DNA from: Uloborus plumipes | Lineage: Eukaryota > Arthropoda > Arachnida > Araneae > Uloboridae | Direction: 5' to 3' | DNA length: 64,000 nucleotides | NCBI GenBank assembly: GCA_038373865.1 | Contig: JAXGGA010003405.1 | Location: 1 to 64,000 of the forward strand | The notes under the pieces: model-generated | Database searches by the model: none | Seen by the model: only the letters and a program-made list of their open reading frames with translations | Told to the model about the DNA's origin: nothing | Made by a program: the position numbers and the translations under genes | In this document: positions 21,961 to 34,293 of the stretch, in pieces | Layout of the letters: each line of letters begins with the position of its first letter | How positions within the stretch are numbered: position 1 is the first letter of the stretch

Positions 21961-24260
21961 CAAAGGTCAAAAGCTATATTTGTGTCGTGGGCAGAAAGGT
22001 AATTGACGAAGAGCGTTTACTTGAAGTAGAGAAAGTTTCCGGTTTCACAAAGATTTATTAAAAATTGTGAAATTGAACTTTGTGAAACTGCATAAAGTGA
22101 CAGTAAAAAAACCATTTTCTGTCCTCAATTAATGTTCATGTGTATAAATAAACAGCCTTATTTGATTGAAAGCCCTGATTTCTAAACTCTTTTTTTATAC
22201 TTATGATTATTTCACTGATGACTGTGAAACAACGATTTAGGTGTTTAGTTGCAAATGGGGAGTCAGATCTGATGCCAAAGAGGTTCTTTCGTACTCAAAA
22301 ATTCACTAGTGAAGAAAAACATCAGAGAGGGGTTAAAAAAGAGAAAGCTAAAAGAAAAAGTGATTGGCAAAACAAGAAATATGACCAGCAAAAGTTCCTT
22401 TCGCGAAAATCTTAAGAGAAAATTTGGAAGAAGAAAAACAATCCTATAGAAAAAGGTAGAAATGTTAAGATATTATTCATTACGTGATCACATCCAAGTG
22501 AATTCCTCCGTACCCGCTGTGCAATGCATGGAGTCATGTTGAGAAGTCAACTTCCGCGTTCAGTACCTCGGTTTTGATCTTTTCGTCTGTTTCTGAAGAA
22601 CCCAAATTTACATTTAGAGAGTAGGATGATCACTAAATTTTGTGATTCATGTCCAATGTTAAAATTATTTGTTAAATAATTTTTGTCAGTCTAGCTATTG
22701 TATGCAGATAAAACGTTTTATCAAACTTTGCATAAAATAAAATTTGGGCAAATACCAAATGAAAAAATTTAATTTTTGTCTGTTAAGTTACACCATTCAG
22801 GTAAAATTTTTTTTCAAACTTTGCATATGTAAAATTAGACTTTCATTTCATCCTTAGACTGCTTATCTTTGTCTAAAATTGATCACTATTATGAGGCTTT
22901 CACTTTTTTGCTATATCTTCCTTCAAATTGAGTTTCGTTCCGCTAAAACTCGCCGTAACCAATAAGTATTATCGGCCCTATAAAAATCTCTAGTTATATT
23001 TCTTTTCGGGTAGACCTAGTACTAAACAAAATAATAAATAAATAAAAAGATTTGCAAAGATTTTTTTAACCATAAAACTGTGTGTGTGAGAGAGAAGTTA
23101 GTATTATCAACTAATTAATAGCAAACTACGTTGCAAAAGCGATAATTAGCTCTACTTAAAATTGAACCGCGCGCCCTCGTTTAGGGGATTGCGTGTGTGA
23201 GCGTTATTAGCGTTATAATTAAAAATTACATTTTAGGCAATCAGTTGAAGTGACGTGACGAATGTCATAATTTGACACAATATCACTCATCATGTGCTTA
23301 TCATGTTGTGTATAGTTTTGGGTCCCCCAAAACATTTTGATACAGGAAGCTTGAAATCATCTCTAGATTTTGAGAAATCACTGTCGAACGCAAATGAATA
23401 TTACTCATAGTGTGGCCACGGTTCATTTAATTTTTTGACTGCGCGTGTTTTGACTCAGGATTCAGAGTTTGACGTGTCTGTTTATCCGTGTGTGTGTGTA
23501 TCTGTGTGTATGTCTGCGGGTACTGCAGCACCTAAACGGATGGACTGATTTCGATCAATATTTTTTTCTTAGAAAGGAGACTTAATCGAAAGTGTTCTTA
23601 GTTAGGTCTCGTTCTCGTATGACATTAATTAATCTATGCATTTCTCCCTGTTTTGAGAAAATCAGCAGCGACCTGAGGCATGCGCAGATTCGAGGAAGGC
23701 CGCACGGTAAAATATCAGACAGATATCATCATTGAACTTTCTTTCCTTGTCGTTCCTTGTCGACCAACTACGAAATCGGTTACCAATCGCGAGAAGAAAG
23801 GCTTGGTTGTATTTAAAATGGGATGAAAATGGTAAGAAAGTTCTATATAACATGAAGCTCAAAAAAAAAAATTCTACCGGAAGAGATTTTTTTTTATGTT
23901 CAAGCAAGTTTTCATTGCAAAAAATACGAAGAACGCTCATGTCAGAGGTTTTTAATTCATATTAACATTCAACCAGGAAGAAACAAGAGAATAAAAACTG
24001 AACGCATCAGAAAGTGCTCCTCCTTAACCTAAAACAACTTTTTCAATGAAAGCGTTCGTGGCTGCCAGGTGCAAATTTTGAAAACGATTAAATGTGAATA
24101 TCAAGAAAAGTGCTAATTTAAGTCACAAATGAACTTCCCAAGCACTTCCAAATAAAAACCAAAAATGTTTCTATTTTCATACTGTAAACTTCGTCGCACA
24201 TACAATCCATAACAAAATTTTCAGATTTTACTTTCATTCGTGGCAGTAGAACTCTTTTTG
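21961..24260. other. AT-rich stretch without recognised genes
   Basis: Only short spurious frames occur. A segment near 23650-23720 (TTTTGAGAAAATC, GACCTGAGGCATGCGCA, then a CAGACAG motif) resembles 3765-3830 and 13935-14015. It is therefore part of a dispersed repeat of unknown class. A GTGTGTGTAT-rich tract lies at about 23490-23520. Confidence 0.5.
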
Positions 24261-24270
24261 TTGCTTCAAA

Positions 24271-24842
24271 GTCATGTCGGCAGCGCGTCACTCATTCGAA
24301 TCACAAATTTAAAAAAAATCCTGTGGATTGTAAAACATTGCAGCAGGAACATATACTGAAAGAAATAACATGTTTTATGTTCGTCTATGAAAATTAACTC
24401 TTGTGTTTTAGATAAAATGAATTTATATCGACAAAAAAATATTTCTGCTCGTCACAAGTTTTCATTACATGACGAGAGCGCAAACTTCCGCGATGATAAT
24501 TTCAAGACGAAACTTTTTTTGGTACCAATGAGTTGCGCTAGATGAAGCCCTAATATATGATGTTTAAGTTTCGATCGAAATTTTTCATTTCAGTTGCATT
24601 GAATTAGAGGTAAGAACTGTCCAATCTAGACTTTTCCCGTTTCTACCAAATGAAGTATCATGTCGGCAGCGGAAATTAAAACACAAAATAAATTAATTTT
24701 TCAATCTATTTCTGCATAATGGAAAAGAAACCTACTACCTTGGACATATTAAGGCGTTTTTATTTTCGAATCTTCAATTAGGGATGTTCAGCTATCATAT
24801 TGCGGGAAATTTGTCATGTCGGCAGCGGTCATGTCAGCAGCG
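24271..24842 (+). repeat. Scattered TCATGTCGGCAGCG motif, four copies
   Basis: The 14-mer TCATGTCGGCAGCG occurs near 24272, 24658 and 24813, and a one-base variant (TCATGTCAGCAGCG) near 24828. In this AT-rich sequence such a GC-richer 14-mer would hardly recur by chance within 600 bp. It may be the residue of a degenerate tandem or subterminal repeat. No coding frame. Confidence 0.5.
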
Positions 24843-26380
24843 TCGAAGTAGAAGATATTTGTTTCGTAATTGATGCTTGCATTCCCGATGTTTTTTTCTC
24901 AATTCTTTCCTCGCATGATGAGTTTGCTGAGTAGAATTTTAAAGTACAAAGACAATTTCAATTGCATCGTTTTTCCTGCCAAATTTTCCCATTATTAAAA
25001 GCAGTTTATTATTATTATTTTTAAATGCTTCAAAAACATTAATTTTTTCCTCAAAATTTGAGTTTTTAAACAAAATTATTGCCATTTTTCACCCTGTTTT
25101 CTTTTACATCAATATTCAGACCTTCGTTCGTAACTACTGCATCCAAAAATATAATTTTGTTTTAAAACGGAAAACTTATTAACAATTTTGTGCAAACCTC
25201 CCTCCAACGCCAAAAACTGACCGTCTTGAATTAATCTCGTTTTTTAAGATTGTTTTAATAATTTTATTTTATTTTGATTTTTGAACTATTAACCTACTTC
25301 TCTATTTGAAAATGACTTTGTCGCACTTATTTAAACTTTAACTAACTTTTAATTAGTCTCTTATTTTATTGTTTATGAAACAAAATAGCGTTTAAGCTGT
25401 GTAAATAGCAATATATTCTAAGTAATAATTATTTTCTTTTCAAACATAAAAGGTAGTGAAAGTGCTTACTGTGCACTAAGTGTAAAATGTGTAATATTTG
25501 TCAGATTTAGCATTCTCATTATATCGGTAACGCTCAAAGACAACCACCCTAAAATGGGGGTAAATATTCACCTTGACCATGGCCCTATTTTTTTTTTAAA
25601 TTATTACCAATGTGTATTTGAAATACCCTATTCATTTTATTTTCTGGGTATCTTTAAAAATTGAAAATTTCCATGGTTAAATTGGCACTTTTCCTGATAC
25701 TCACAGTTAAACAGAAAAACTTATTATTAGTTACCAGTTTCGAACAAATGAAGTAATTGTAATAGATTTTAAAAATTGCTTTTAAAAAGTATTTTCATTT
25801 TGCAATTTCCTATTATTAATACTGTTTTTGCAACTGGTGAATTTTATTAATTGTGATAATCTTTCTCTTTCCATGTTTCAAATATCATCTGGAAAAAAAA
25901 TTCAATGAGTGTATTATTTTTATCATTAAATTCAATTATCGCCTGCGCTTTTTTTTTTTTTTTTGTAATACCAACGTCAACAAAAATTGATAAAATAATG
26001 AGAATGTTTTGAAGGAATAGGAATGTTGTTTTTCTCTTTGATGACGGAAAATATTTTTCCTTTTTACGTAAGTTATTGCCCTTACTTAATTTATTTTTAT
26101 TTATTCATAAACTTTCTCGATAAAAATATTAGTGAAAGCTGAGCAATATTATTCGATTATACGGGAAAATTATTCGATTAAGCGGGGATGTTTAACATTA
26201 CGTTTTTGGGACGGTTTTATTCGTATAAGCGGGGCATTCGTTTATCCATTACCCGATTAAACGGGGCTGTCAGTACTGGAAAGCCCTTATTTACTTTCAG
26301 TTTAAGACTTAAAAACTTTTATGAAAATTAATTACTTAATTTTGCCTACAAACGCTGTTTATAGGCCTAAAACAGCAAAG
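24843..26380. other. AT-rich stretch without recognised genes
   Basis: No gene seen. Near 26150-26275 the phrases ATTCGATTATACGGG, ATTCGATTAAGCGGG and CCCGATTAAACGGGGC resemble the terminal region of pogo/Tigger-type elements. A second end could not be paired. Confidence 0.4.
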
Positions 26381-26923
26381 CAAGCGCAGATACAAGGGAG
26401 GGGCGATGGGGGCGATCGCCCCTCCCTTGAGCCCTCTGCTCCAGCAGTTTTTAGATTTTGAAGTTCAAAAAAGGCAATTGTACATGATCTTTGATTACAT
26501 TAAGGGTAAGGGTGCTGGGATTCAAGGCTCTGATCTGGAAGTTTTTCGAAATGGAAGACCAAAACATTTGAAGGGTCAGAGGGAAAAACCACGGTAGTCA
26601 CATTGGATTCATTTTGAGAAAAACGAAATTTAAACTTTACGAACTCATAAACTTCCCCAGTATACTTGTTCTAAAATGACAATAATACATGGACTACAGT
26701 GTTTTTTCACGAATATTGCATATACTAAACGAAATTACACTTATTTTTCCAACTGGTGGTAGCATCAGTTTAAATTCAACAAAAAGTGGACTACCGTGGT
26801 TTTTCCCCCTGACCCTTCATTTGTAATCAGCATGTGTTAACAAGGATGCATTGCGAAAAAATTGGGCAAGTAAGAAAAAAAATCAATCGCCCCTCCCTTG
26901 GAACATTTCTATATCCGCCCTTG
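26381..26923. mobile_element. hAT-type MITE, 543 bp
   Basis: The flanks CAGCAAAG (26373-26380) and CAGCAATG (26924-26931) form an 8-bp direct repeat with one mismatch. The ends are CAAGCGCAGATACAAGGG and, inverted, CAAGGGCGGATATAG. A GGGAGGGGCGAT block is repeated inverted near the right end (ATCGCCCCTCCC). No transposase. A smaller inverted-repeat element (26570-26818) is nested in it. Confidence 0.6.
26570..26818. mobile_element. Nested MITE with GAAGGGTCAGAGGG termini
   Basis: GAAGGGTCAGAGGGAAAAAC and the inverted GAAGGGTCAGGGGGAAAAAC form the ends, and ACCACGGTAGTC continues the symmetry on both sides. ATTT flanks both ends. The intronic element at 54476-54711 has similar ends (GAAGGCCCAGGGGAAAAA), so both belong to one loose family. 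Confidence 0.65.
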
Positions 26924-27180
26924 CAGCAATGCAAATAGAATTTGTAAATGTTCATGAGCTACCATTGAATTTCCAAAACGCATCAAGTTACTTTGTCTTC
27001 AGGCGCAGAATACGACTAGTTGAGACCGCTGTCATTGAAAAGCTAAAATTAGAAGTTTCATTCAATTTTGGACAAGCAAGTTAAAAACAAACTAATTATC
27101 AAAACGCAGTGTCGAAATGAGAATATTTCAATGCTAAATTAAAAGTGGTAATGAACTACTTCTGAAATGTTGCTAGAAAT

Positions 27181-27184
<4 letters not shown>

Positions 27185-27211
<27 letters not shown>
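27185..27211. repeat. Poly-T tract, possible retroposon tail
   Basis: A pure T run of about 27 nt may be the poly(A) tail of a minus-strand retroposon. The adjoining 90 bp (CCGGGCCTCAG and neighbours) is GC-richer than the background. No A/B box or target duplication was confirmed. Confidence 0.4.
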
Positions 27212-27214
<3 letters not shown>

Positions 27215-28894
27215 TTTGCCGTATGCTATGCGACCGGGCCTCAGTTAAAGACTGTTCCCGTTCGTTTAGCAAAGTGACCTAGTGGGACAACATTTCTATT
27301 TAAGCTTAACAAAAGAAATGCAATTAATGAAAGTTTCTTTTTATTTTTTTAAAGGCAGACTCTTTAAGGTCATGACTTTGCGGAGGCACTCATTGAGGCA
27401 AACTGAAATTATCAGAACGATCATTTAAAGATTAACTACATTTGAACAGGAGAAGATTTTTAATTTCTCAAAACTGTAGTTGATTCCAATTTTAATGAAT
27501 TAAAAAAACCAAACGATCAAAGAAGTTAATAAAATCATTTAAAAATTTTATTGTAATATTTTGTGGTTTTCTCAAAAATAATTCTTGCTGGAATAAATAA
27601 TAAAGTTTTCATAATTAATATTTTAATAATAAATTGAGATCTACTGATGGCCAGTACAGTACTTATGCTTATTTAGTTAATAGTAGGCATGTTTTGTTTT
27701 CTATTGTTTCATACTATTTGTCAAGTTGTCAAAAAAATAAATAAAGTAATATTCATTATAATACTAATAATAATAATAATAATAAATTCAAAAATAAAAA
27801 CAACGGTGCTTCCGGAAGGGGGGAGAGGTTTTAAAAATCGACTTTAAAATATTGTTTGATGCGTGGCTTTGCGAAAATATTTTACCATTTCATTTTGTCC
27901 CGCTATTTCACTTTACCCCGCATTTTCTTGTTCCAGATCATGACGGTGGAATCACCCATTTCTTCTTGAACCTTTTTTTTTTTGTTAAACTACTTGTAAT
28001 ATTCTAAATTACTTTTGAAACAAGAGGTGAGGAGTAGTGAAAAAGCGATGGATATTCAATCAAACTAGGGAAAGAATGAACTCTGAATTAAATGAAGCAG
28101 TTTTATACGTGAGGGCTTTAGCGTGGTTCTGCTCCAAAGTGCAGTGAACCAGGCAATGCTAGGCGTCTCCTTCCGCAAGTCTCAGTATCAGTTCCTATCA
28201 TTTATATGGAAACTCTACATTAATCCTATCATTTATATTATTCTCTGTAAACTTGTAATTGGCTGTCCGGACCGAGTATTTTAAAAATAATAAAGTGCAA
28301 TAAAATAATTATCACTCTTCATACAAGTAAAGCATTAATACTTTGTATCCCAATTGTATTAGGAGCGAAAACAATTTATTTATTTTTTCTTCCAGAAATT
28401 ATCTAAGCACCAAAAACACAGTCCCTTGGCTGTCCCAATCCACTAGTATTTCAAAAAAAACCTACTAATGCTACATAAATTTTCCAAATAATATCTAAAA
28501 ATAGAATAATGCAACTACATCTTTTTTATGAAATAAGGTCTAATTAGTATTTCTAAAACTTAATATTGTCATGTAAATTCTGTCCGGAATTTTTTCAAGC
28601 AGTCCCCTGCCACAAATTCAAAGATCCAATTTAAAAAATCTGCTACTCTTGCAAATGTTTTTCGGCATGAAATTTAAAGTAACCAGAGTGAATTTACCGA
28701 AATTGCTAAGAACGGTGTTGAAAAGCCACTTTGGTTAGTTTCAGAGCCACATTTGTGATGAAAGTATGCATCGCTTGCTCGTTGCAAAACAGTCCTCTGG
28801 GAAGTGATTTTATTAATGTCAATTAGTTTAATTATGAAACATATTAGTTATTATGTCCACGATTTGTGCCTAAATTTATAGGTAGTTTCGTAAC
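27212..28894. other. AT-rich stretch without recognised genes
   Basis: Nothing supportable was seen except an AAT microsatellite near 27755-27785. Confidence 0.5.
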
Positions 28895-29336
28895 CAGGGC
28901 CGCCGTTTGGGGGGGGGGGAATACTGGACCTCTAGTACCTGGGCCCGGAGCTTTGGGGGGCCCGTAAGGTTATAAACATGTTTTTCCAGTAATAGTGTCA
29001 ATAATTTCACCAAAAAAAAAAATCTCGCTTTCCATTGCCGATTCTCAATATGAAACAATTGCTAGTACAAACACTAATGAATGAAACACGCTTGCGCAAA
29101 GGAAAATGTACCGCTTTTTAAAATCATCTGGCGATACAAAAAACGTGAAAATAAAATCAGATGCATACTTTCGTAACTAAAAAAAAAGTTTTCCCGAAAA
29201 AATTTTTTCTCTTTTTTTTTACAATTGCAAATGTGCTGAAACGATGGCATAAAAATTTGCCATTGGGGGGGGGGGGTGCATGGGGGCCCGGCATTAAAAT
29301 TGGTACCGGGCCCCATCGCTGGTAGCGACGGCCCTG
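28895..29336. mobile_element. hAT-type MITE, 442 bp
   Basis: A perfect 8-bp direct repeat TTCGTAAC flanks it (28887-28894, 29337-29344). The ends are CAGGGCCGCCGTTTGGGG and, inverted, CAGGGCCGTCGCTACCAGCG. G- and GGCCC-rich blocks follow inside both ends (GGGCCCGGAGC; GGGGGCCCGGC). There is no transposase; the minus-strand frames over it are spurious. Confidence 0.85.
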
Positions 29337-29691
29337 TTCGTAACCAATTATGTTCCAATTATTTTACAGATATTACGCAACAAAGTGCTAATACATAAGT
29401 CCCCTGGCACAGTCCCTTGCCTATACTAGGCAGGGGACTTACACCCTATCATCATTTATCAGAAAAACACAAACTTCAATTGGCCCCCCTTCGACCCAAA
29501 ATAATAGATTCATTTCCTGAGCAATATATTTATAATTAGACGAACATTTCAAAAAAGCATGCCCGGACAGGACATGGAAAATTACGAGTTTACAGAGAAT
29601 CGCCCATATAGCCATTTGTTTTCTGGCAGAGAGTAGAACGTGAAAAATCCAATCACAAAGTTCAAAGGGAAGTTACGATTTTAGTTACCCT

Positions 29692-30432
29692 CAGCGCTGC
29701 GGAGTCGGAGTCGAAGAGTAAGAGTCGGACTGATTTTGGACCAAAGGAGTCGGAGTCGCTGAAAAACAAGTCGACTCCGACCACCTCCGATTTGGATGAA
29801 ATTTTATGGAGGCGAAAACATATCTTTGAAACTAACAGATGCAAATTTTCAGCGTCCAATATCCAAATCCTAAGCATCTAGGATCATTAAAAAGGGCTTC
29901 CAAATGGCGGGGTCTGCTTTGTGAAACGAATTGCTATGTTTAGGCTTATGCAAGTGAATAAAAAATATTTGCAGCAAAAATGTAATATGTTAAAATAAAG
30001 TCTGGCCATTTAACAAGAAAAGGATTAGTTTTGTACGGAGTCAAATAACAAGAGCGGCACTTGTCTTTTGCTCTGGAGAAAAGGTACTTTTGGGGAGGTC
30101 ACAGTGACCTCCGATAATTGAGGTAAATGTGGTGAAATTACCTGCTAGAATTCTTGAGAAAATTGAACTTTTTGAGAGGTCACAATGACCTCCCGTGACC
30201 TCCAACTGGGATACCCATGCTTGCTACCCCCCCCCCTAAAGTGAGTCTTAGCAACGACCATGAATAAAAATGAAACTTTTAAAAATGGACTAAAAATTTC
30301 AACCTTTGCTTAGGGTTTTTCCCTCTTCACATTTGGGTAAAAAAATAATTAAAAAAAAGCAGGAGTCGGAAGTTTTAAAATCCCGGAGTCGGAGTCGGAG
30401 TCGATCATTTTTCCTCCGACTTCGCAGCCCTG
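29692..30432. mobile_element. hAT-type element, 741 bp, GGAGTCGG-rich ends
   Basis: A perfect 8-bp direct repeat GTTACCCT flanks it (29684-29691, 30433-30440). The ends are CAGCGCTGCGGAGTCGGAGT and, inverted, CAGGGCTGCGAAGTCGGAGG. Repeated GAGTCGGAGTCG units lie at both ends. Two short AGGTCACARTGACCTCC blocks lie inside (about 30097-30113 and 30177-30194). A stub of the same termini is seen at 19876-19905. No transposase frame. Confidence 0.85.
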
Positions 30433-30460
30433 GTTACCCTCCCCATTTTTAAAACAGTAC

Positions 30461-30530
30461 AGTGGCGAACAGTATGTACAGTGGCGAACAAAAGGAAACG
30501 GCAATAATCTCAAATATTCTCATTTTAATG
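30461..30530 (+). mobile_element. Doubled Tc1/mariner-like terminus
   Basis: TACAGTGGCGAACA occurs twice, 21 bp apart (about 30459 and 30478). The second copy continues AAAGGAAACGG, as at the end of many Tc1-like elements. No matching opposite end was found downstream, so this is a truncated end or a nested insertion stub. Confidence 0.35.
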
Positions 30531-31141
30531 AATTTTTCTTGAAAAAAGAGAACAATAATTCTGTAACTTTTGACACATAAAAGGTATGCTTCAGCTGATA
30601 TGTTTCAATTAAAATCAAATCACCCATGCATTAAGAAGACCAGTAACAAATTAGCCATACAAAGATACTAAAAATATTTTTTTTTATCATCCTTCATCGT
30701 AAATAGCTGGGAAAAAAGCTGTAAATTTCAGCAATTAGTTTGCATACAATGTACAATAGTGATACCGATTTTCGTGACAGTATCATGAAAAATCACGAAA
30801 ATATTAGCATTAATTTCAAAAAATATTAATTTTGTCTTATCACACGCACAGTTTTTAGACAAACTTGTCGAAATGTTCAGAAAACTTCCACAGCATACAA
30901 GTGAATCGCAGCTTGAGTTTGCGTGACTTTCGCTACGCCACCATTATCCTCTCCCTCATCTTCAACTTGCATTATTTATTTCATTTGCAATGTCGTCAAC
31001 TTTCCTTCCATCAATTATGATTAAACTGCTCCTACATCCAATAAATCCGCTTAAACACATCTCCTTTTCCCTCTTCTTTGCCAGACACAGTTTTCACTTT
31101 CATTTTCTCTTTGATACTATTCGTTCTCGAGTGGCAATTAA

Positions 31142-31658
31142 CCCATTAATGCCTAGCGTCCCTTTTTAGGGACGGTCCAAAAAAGGGTCTGAATTTCCCC
31201 AAAATGAACATTTCAATTAAACAATAGTGTTCAATGAGTACCTTGGTATTGTTTCAATTCGTTATTAACAGATTGAAGCACATAACCATTGTAAAGTGTG
31301 TTCTGTAGCAGTTTTAACATGATCTTAATCAAAAATCACATCGTTCACAATCTCAAGAAAAAAAGCTAAAGTTTTCAAAGTGATTCCCAGCTTCCCAGTT
31401 TATGTTAATTGCTGATTTTATTTCTTCTTATAAAATGTCTTTTTAAATGTTATATCGTAGGCAGAAAATAATTTCAGGAAAAAAATATGTACCCTCTGGG
31501 GTCTATCGTCACTTTTAAGGGACGATTTTTCTTTCCTTTATAAAAAAAAATTATTTTTTACATGATATTTCTTTAATTATTTTTCTTGTCCATTAAGCAC
31601 TGTTTGTAACCAGTATACTAAATATCTTTGGGAAAAAAAAATGTCAGGCATTTATGGG
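31142..31658. mobile_element. Internally deleted piggyBac-type derivative, 517 bp
   Basis: TTAA lies outside both ends (31138-31141, 31659-31662). The ends are CCCATTAATGCC and, inverted, CCCATAAATGCC. The left ~240 bp matches the left end of the 17737-21588 element (GGGACGGTCCAAAAA, GGTATTGTTTCAATTC, AGCACATAACCATTGTAAA). The right ~270 bp matches that element's right end (TTTATGTTAATTGCTG, AAATGTCTTTTTAAAT, TTACATGATATTT). The transposase region is missing, so it depended on enzyme from elsewhere. Confidence 0.85.
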
Positions 31659-31889
31659 TTAAATTCCGATTACTTTACAGCAGTTTTTAGTATTCATGTC
31701 GCTAATAGCTGTCCGTAATGATAATTTACTCGGTATGAAATAAGTAACGATTCCCTCCTTCGTAGACCAGAGAACACGTGTATGATTGAAGGGGAACCCA
31801 CGTCAAATCGAAGGTTATGAGAAAAGAAGATGAAGCATCGATTACTCATTTACATTGCAATATATAGTTTCTAAATGGGCGGGCAATGT

Positions 31890-32160
31890 TTTTTTTTTTT
31901 TTTTTTTTTGTTTATTAGGAGTGTTTTGTTCTCCGGGAAGAGTTCATGGAGAAGTATAAATAAAAAACTATTTTTGGAGAAAAAAGGCGTAGCTAGAAAT
32001 TTTTTATACCGGGGGAGGATGGGGGGGGGGGGGTCATCTGAAATTTTTCGAAATTAAAAATCGAAAAACGCAATTTTATGTCTGATCCAAACAATTTTCA
32101 GGCGTAATGGGGGGGGGGGGGTAGTGACCTCCCTATCCCATTGACTACGTCACCGCAGTG
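31890..32160. other. Poly-T tract and G-rich transposon-end fragments
   Basis: A long T run (31889-31910) is followed by GGCGTAGCTAG (31987) and by two G12-G13 tracts. GACTACGTCACCGCAGTG at about 32143-32160 resembles a transposon terminus in inverted orientation. Ends could not be paired by a target duplication. Confidence 0.35.
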
Positions 32161-33271
32161 GACCTTCGAATAAGAGATCTAATAAGTTGTCTTTATGCAT
32201 CCTCGACAGTGAAAAATGTACAATAGAGCCCTCATGATTTTCTTACAAATTAACTTTACTTTTTAATTTTTCGCAGCAACGGAATGAAAACTTGCGTTTA
32301 GTGAATCACTTGTAATAAATTTTAATCTAGAGCAAGCAAATTTGAATGCGTCGGTGAAACATTGAAAATGGATGCACGTTGTTACACTGTGGATTGTGGA
32401 CTGCGCGCAGGATTGTGAAAACATTAATCGTAATAGGAACTGAAAACAATATGCGTTAGTTCATCAAAGGCTTACAATAAAGGAAGAATAAAACCATTTT
32501 TAACTGTAAAAACTTTAAACAAAATTACATAGTAAGCAACAAAATAATTAGGTTTCAATTTTTTCGAAAAATTCTATCTTTGCTATTTATTCGGCTAGCG
32601 TTGAAGTATAACTTCTAAGAAACTGTTTCTTTTGGACACACAAGAATTTTTCAAACACAAATTCAGTTACTTTTTGAAATATCCTGTGCAACAACTGAAA
32701 AAATTTGGAACTGAAAAAACGCTGTTAAAGTTGGATTTTTAAATTCCTGTTTACCTCCTCCTGTCTTACATTACTGCAATAGCTTCGGTATTTTTTGTAT
32801 TATTGTCAAAATTTTGGGATCTAAATGTGGGAAATTTATCACTGCATCTCATATGTTTTGAAAAATTTTAAAGCTTAAAACTTAAAATTGCTTAGACCCC
32901 GCGTTGAGGAGACACCCCTTCCTCCTAACATAAGAAAGGAAAGGAGTATTTTTGCGGAGTGAGAGAAAGGACTTGTGTGTAGTGTTGTAGTCAACCTAGG
33001 TAATGTTAAAATTTCTCAATTTTTTGACAATTATTTTCAATAATTTAATGTCTAAATTCAAAATACATTTCAAATTTGTTTTGAAAGTGTTTTCATCAAA
33101 ATTTGCATTAATTGGACTGTCCGGAAAATTTGCACATCCGGGCAGAAACAGTTTGTGAACATCACGGATACTAGATAGGACTAATTTACAACATAGCGCA
33201 GCAGCATCTATAACTTGCCTTCTGATCCAAGTCCTTACATGTACATAAAATATCATACTTAGATTGGCAAT
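32161..33271. other. Non-coding stretch, nothing identified
   Basis: The longest minus-strand frame (117 codons, 32996-33349) runs into the hAT terminus at 33272 and has no recognisable domain. I do not consider it a gene. Confidence 0.5.
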
Positions 33272-34031
33272 TAGGGATGCACCGATTAATCGGCAGTACC
33301 GATTAATCGGCCATAATCGGACACTTTGCCAATTATTGATAATCGGCAAAATTGGGCCGATTAATCGGCTGAAAAAATGTTTTTAAAATATTATTCTTTA
33401 AAGTATGCCTTCAGTATATGAAACTATAATGAATAATTTTATTAACAGTAATAATAATCCTCACAGTTGATGTGAAGTTTAAATTATTCTCCTATTTTGA
33501 ATAAATATATACGCATAGACAATGTTGCAAAATTTTTCATGAGGCGATAGGTTTCAAGGTTTCTCCATGGTACAGTGCTTTTAGATAATCTCTAATTTTC
33601 ACAAAGAATAAAAGTCTTGAATTAAATTGCTACTAATTATACTAAACATTTTAAATTAAAAGTACTCTTAAATTGGAGTGCTTACTACAAACTGCCCCTC
33701 CTTTTTTTGAATTTTTATGTCCAATTAACATAATTAACAATGTGTTAATGTAATATTATTGACAATGATATGAAAATTGGTTCTAAAAAATTTGATAAAA
33801 TATTGAAATTATTTTGTGAAAATTAGGAAAATAGAAAAAAATCTATTCTCAGAAATGAAGTACTTATTATTTCTAAACTCGGAACCGTATAAGAGAGATA
33901 AAATAGTGATGGTAAAATTGGTCGTATTAAAACAATCATCCTCATCATTAATCGGCTCAGCCGATTAATCGGTCGATTATCAACAACCGATTAATCGGTA
34001 ATCGGCCAATTTGCTTATCGGTGCATCCCTA
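33272..34031. mobile_element. hAT-type element with CCGATTAATCGG palindromes, 760 bp
   Basis: The flanks TTGGCAAT (33264-33271) and TTGACAAT (34032-34039) form an 8-bp direct repeat with one mismatch. The termini are TAGGGATGCACCGATTAATC and, inverted, TAGGGATGCACCGATAAGC. Each end has several CCGATTAATCGG palindromes. The interior is AT-rich and non-coding. TAGGGRTGCACCGA ends are known from hAT elements of several animals. Confidence 0.85.
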
Positions 34032-34293
34032 TTGACAATATCGCTTAAAATAAAAATTTGTGGTATCACGTTAGTAATTTTTGTTTTTACAGCCTTCGTC
34101 ATACCACTCAGCAACATAAGAGTTATTAACAATTCTTTAATGAGTTATGAAACAGTACAGAACTCGATTGAAAAATTTTTCAGTCAACAGTTATAAAATC
34201 AGTGTGTACCTTAACTTCATTCATAAAAATAATTAAATCTCTTATTCAGTTTATACCACTTCAAAACATGCAAAAACATTAAGATGAAATCTA

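Noticed and set aside
32996..33349. 117-codon minus-strand open frame
   Set aside because: It reads into the hAT terminus with its CCGATTAATCGG palindromes, and no domain or splice context is visible.
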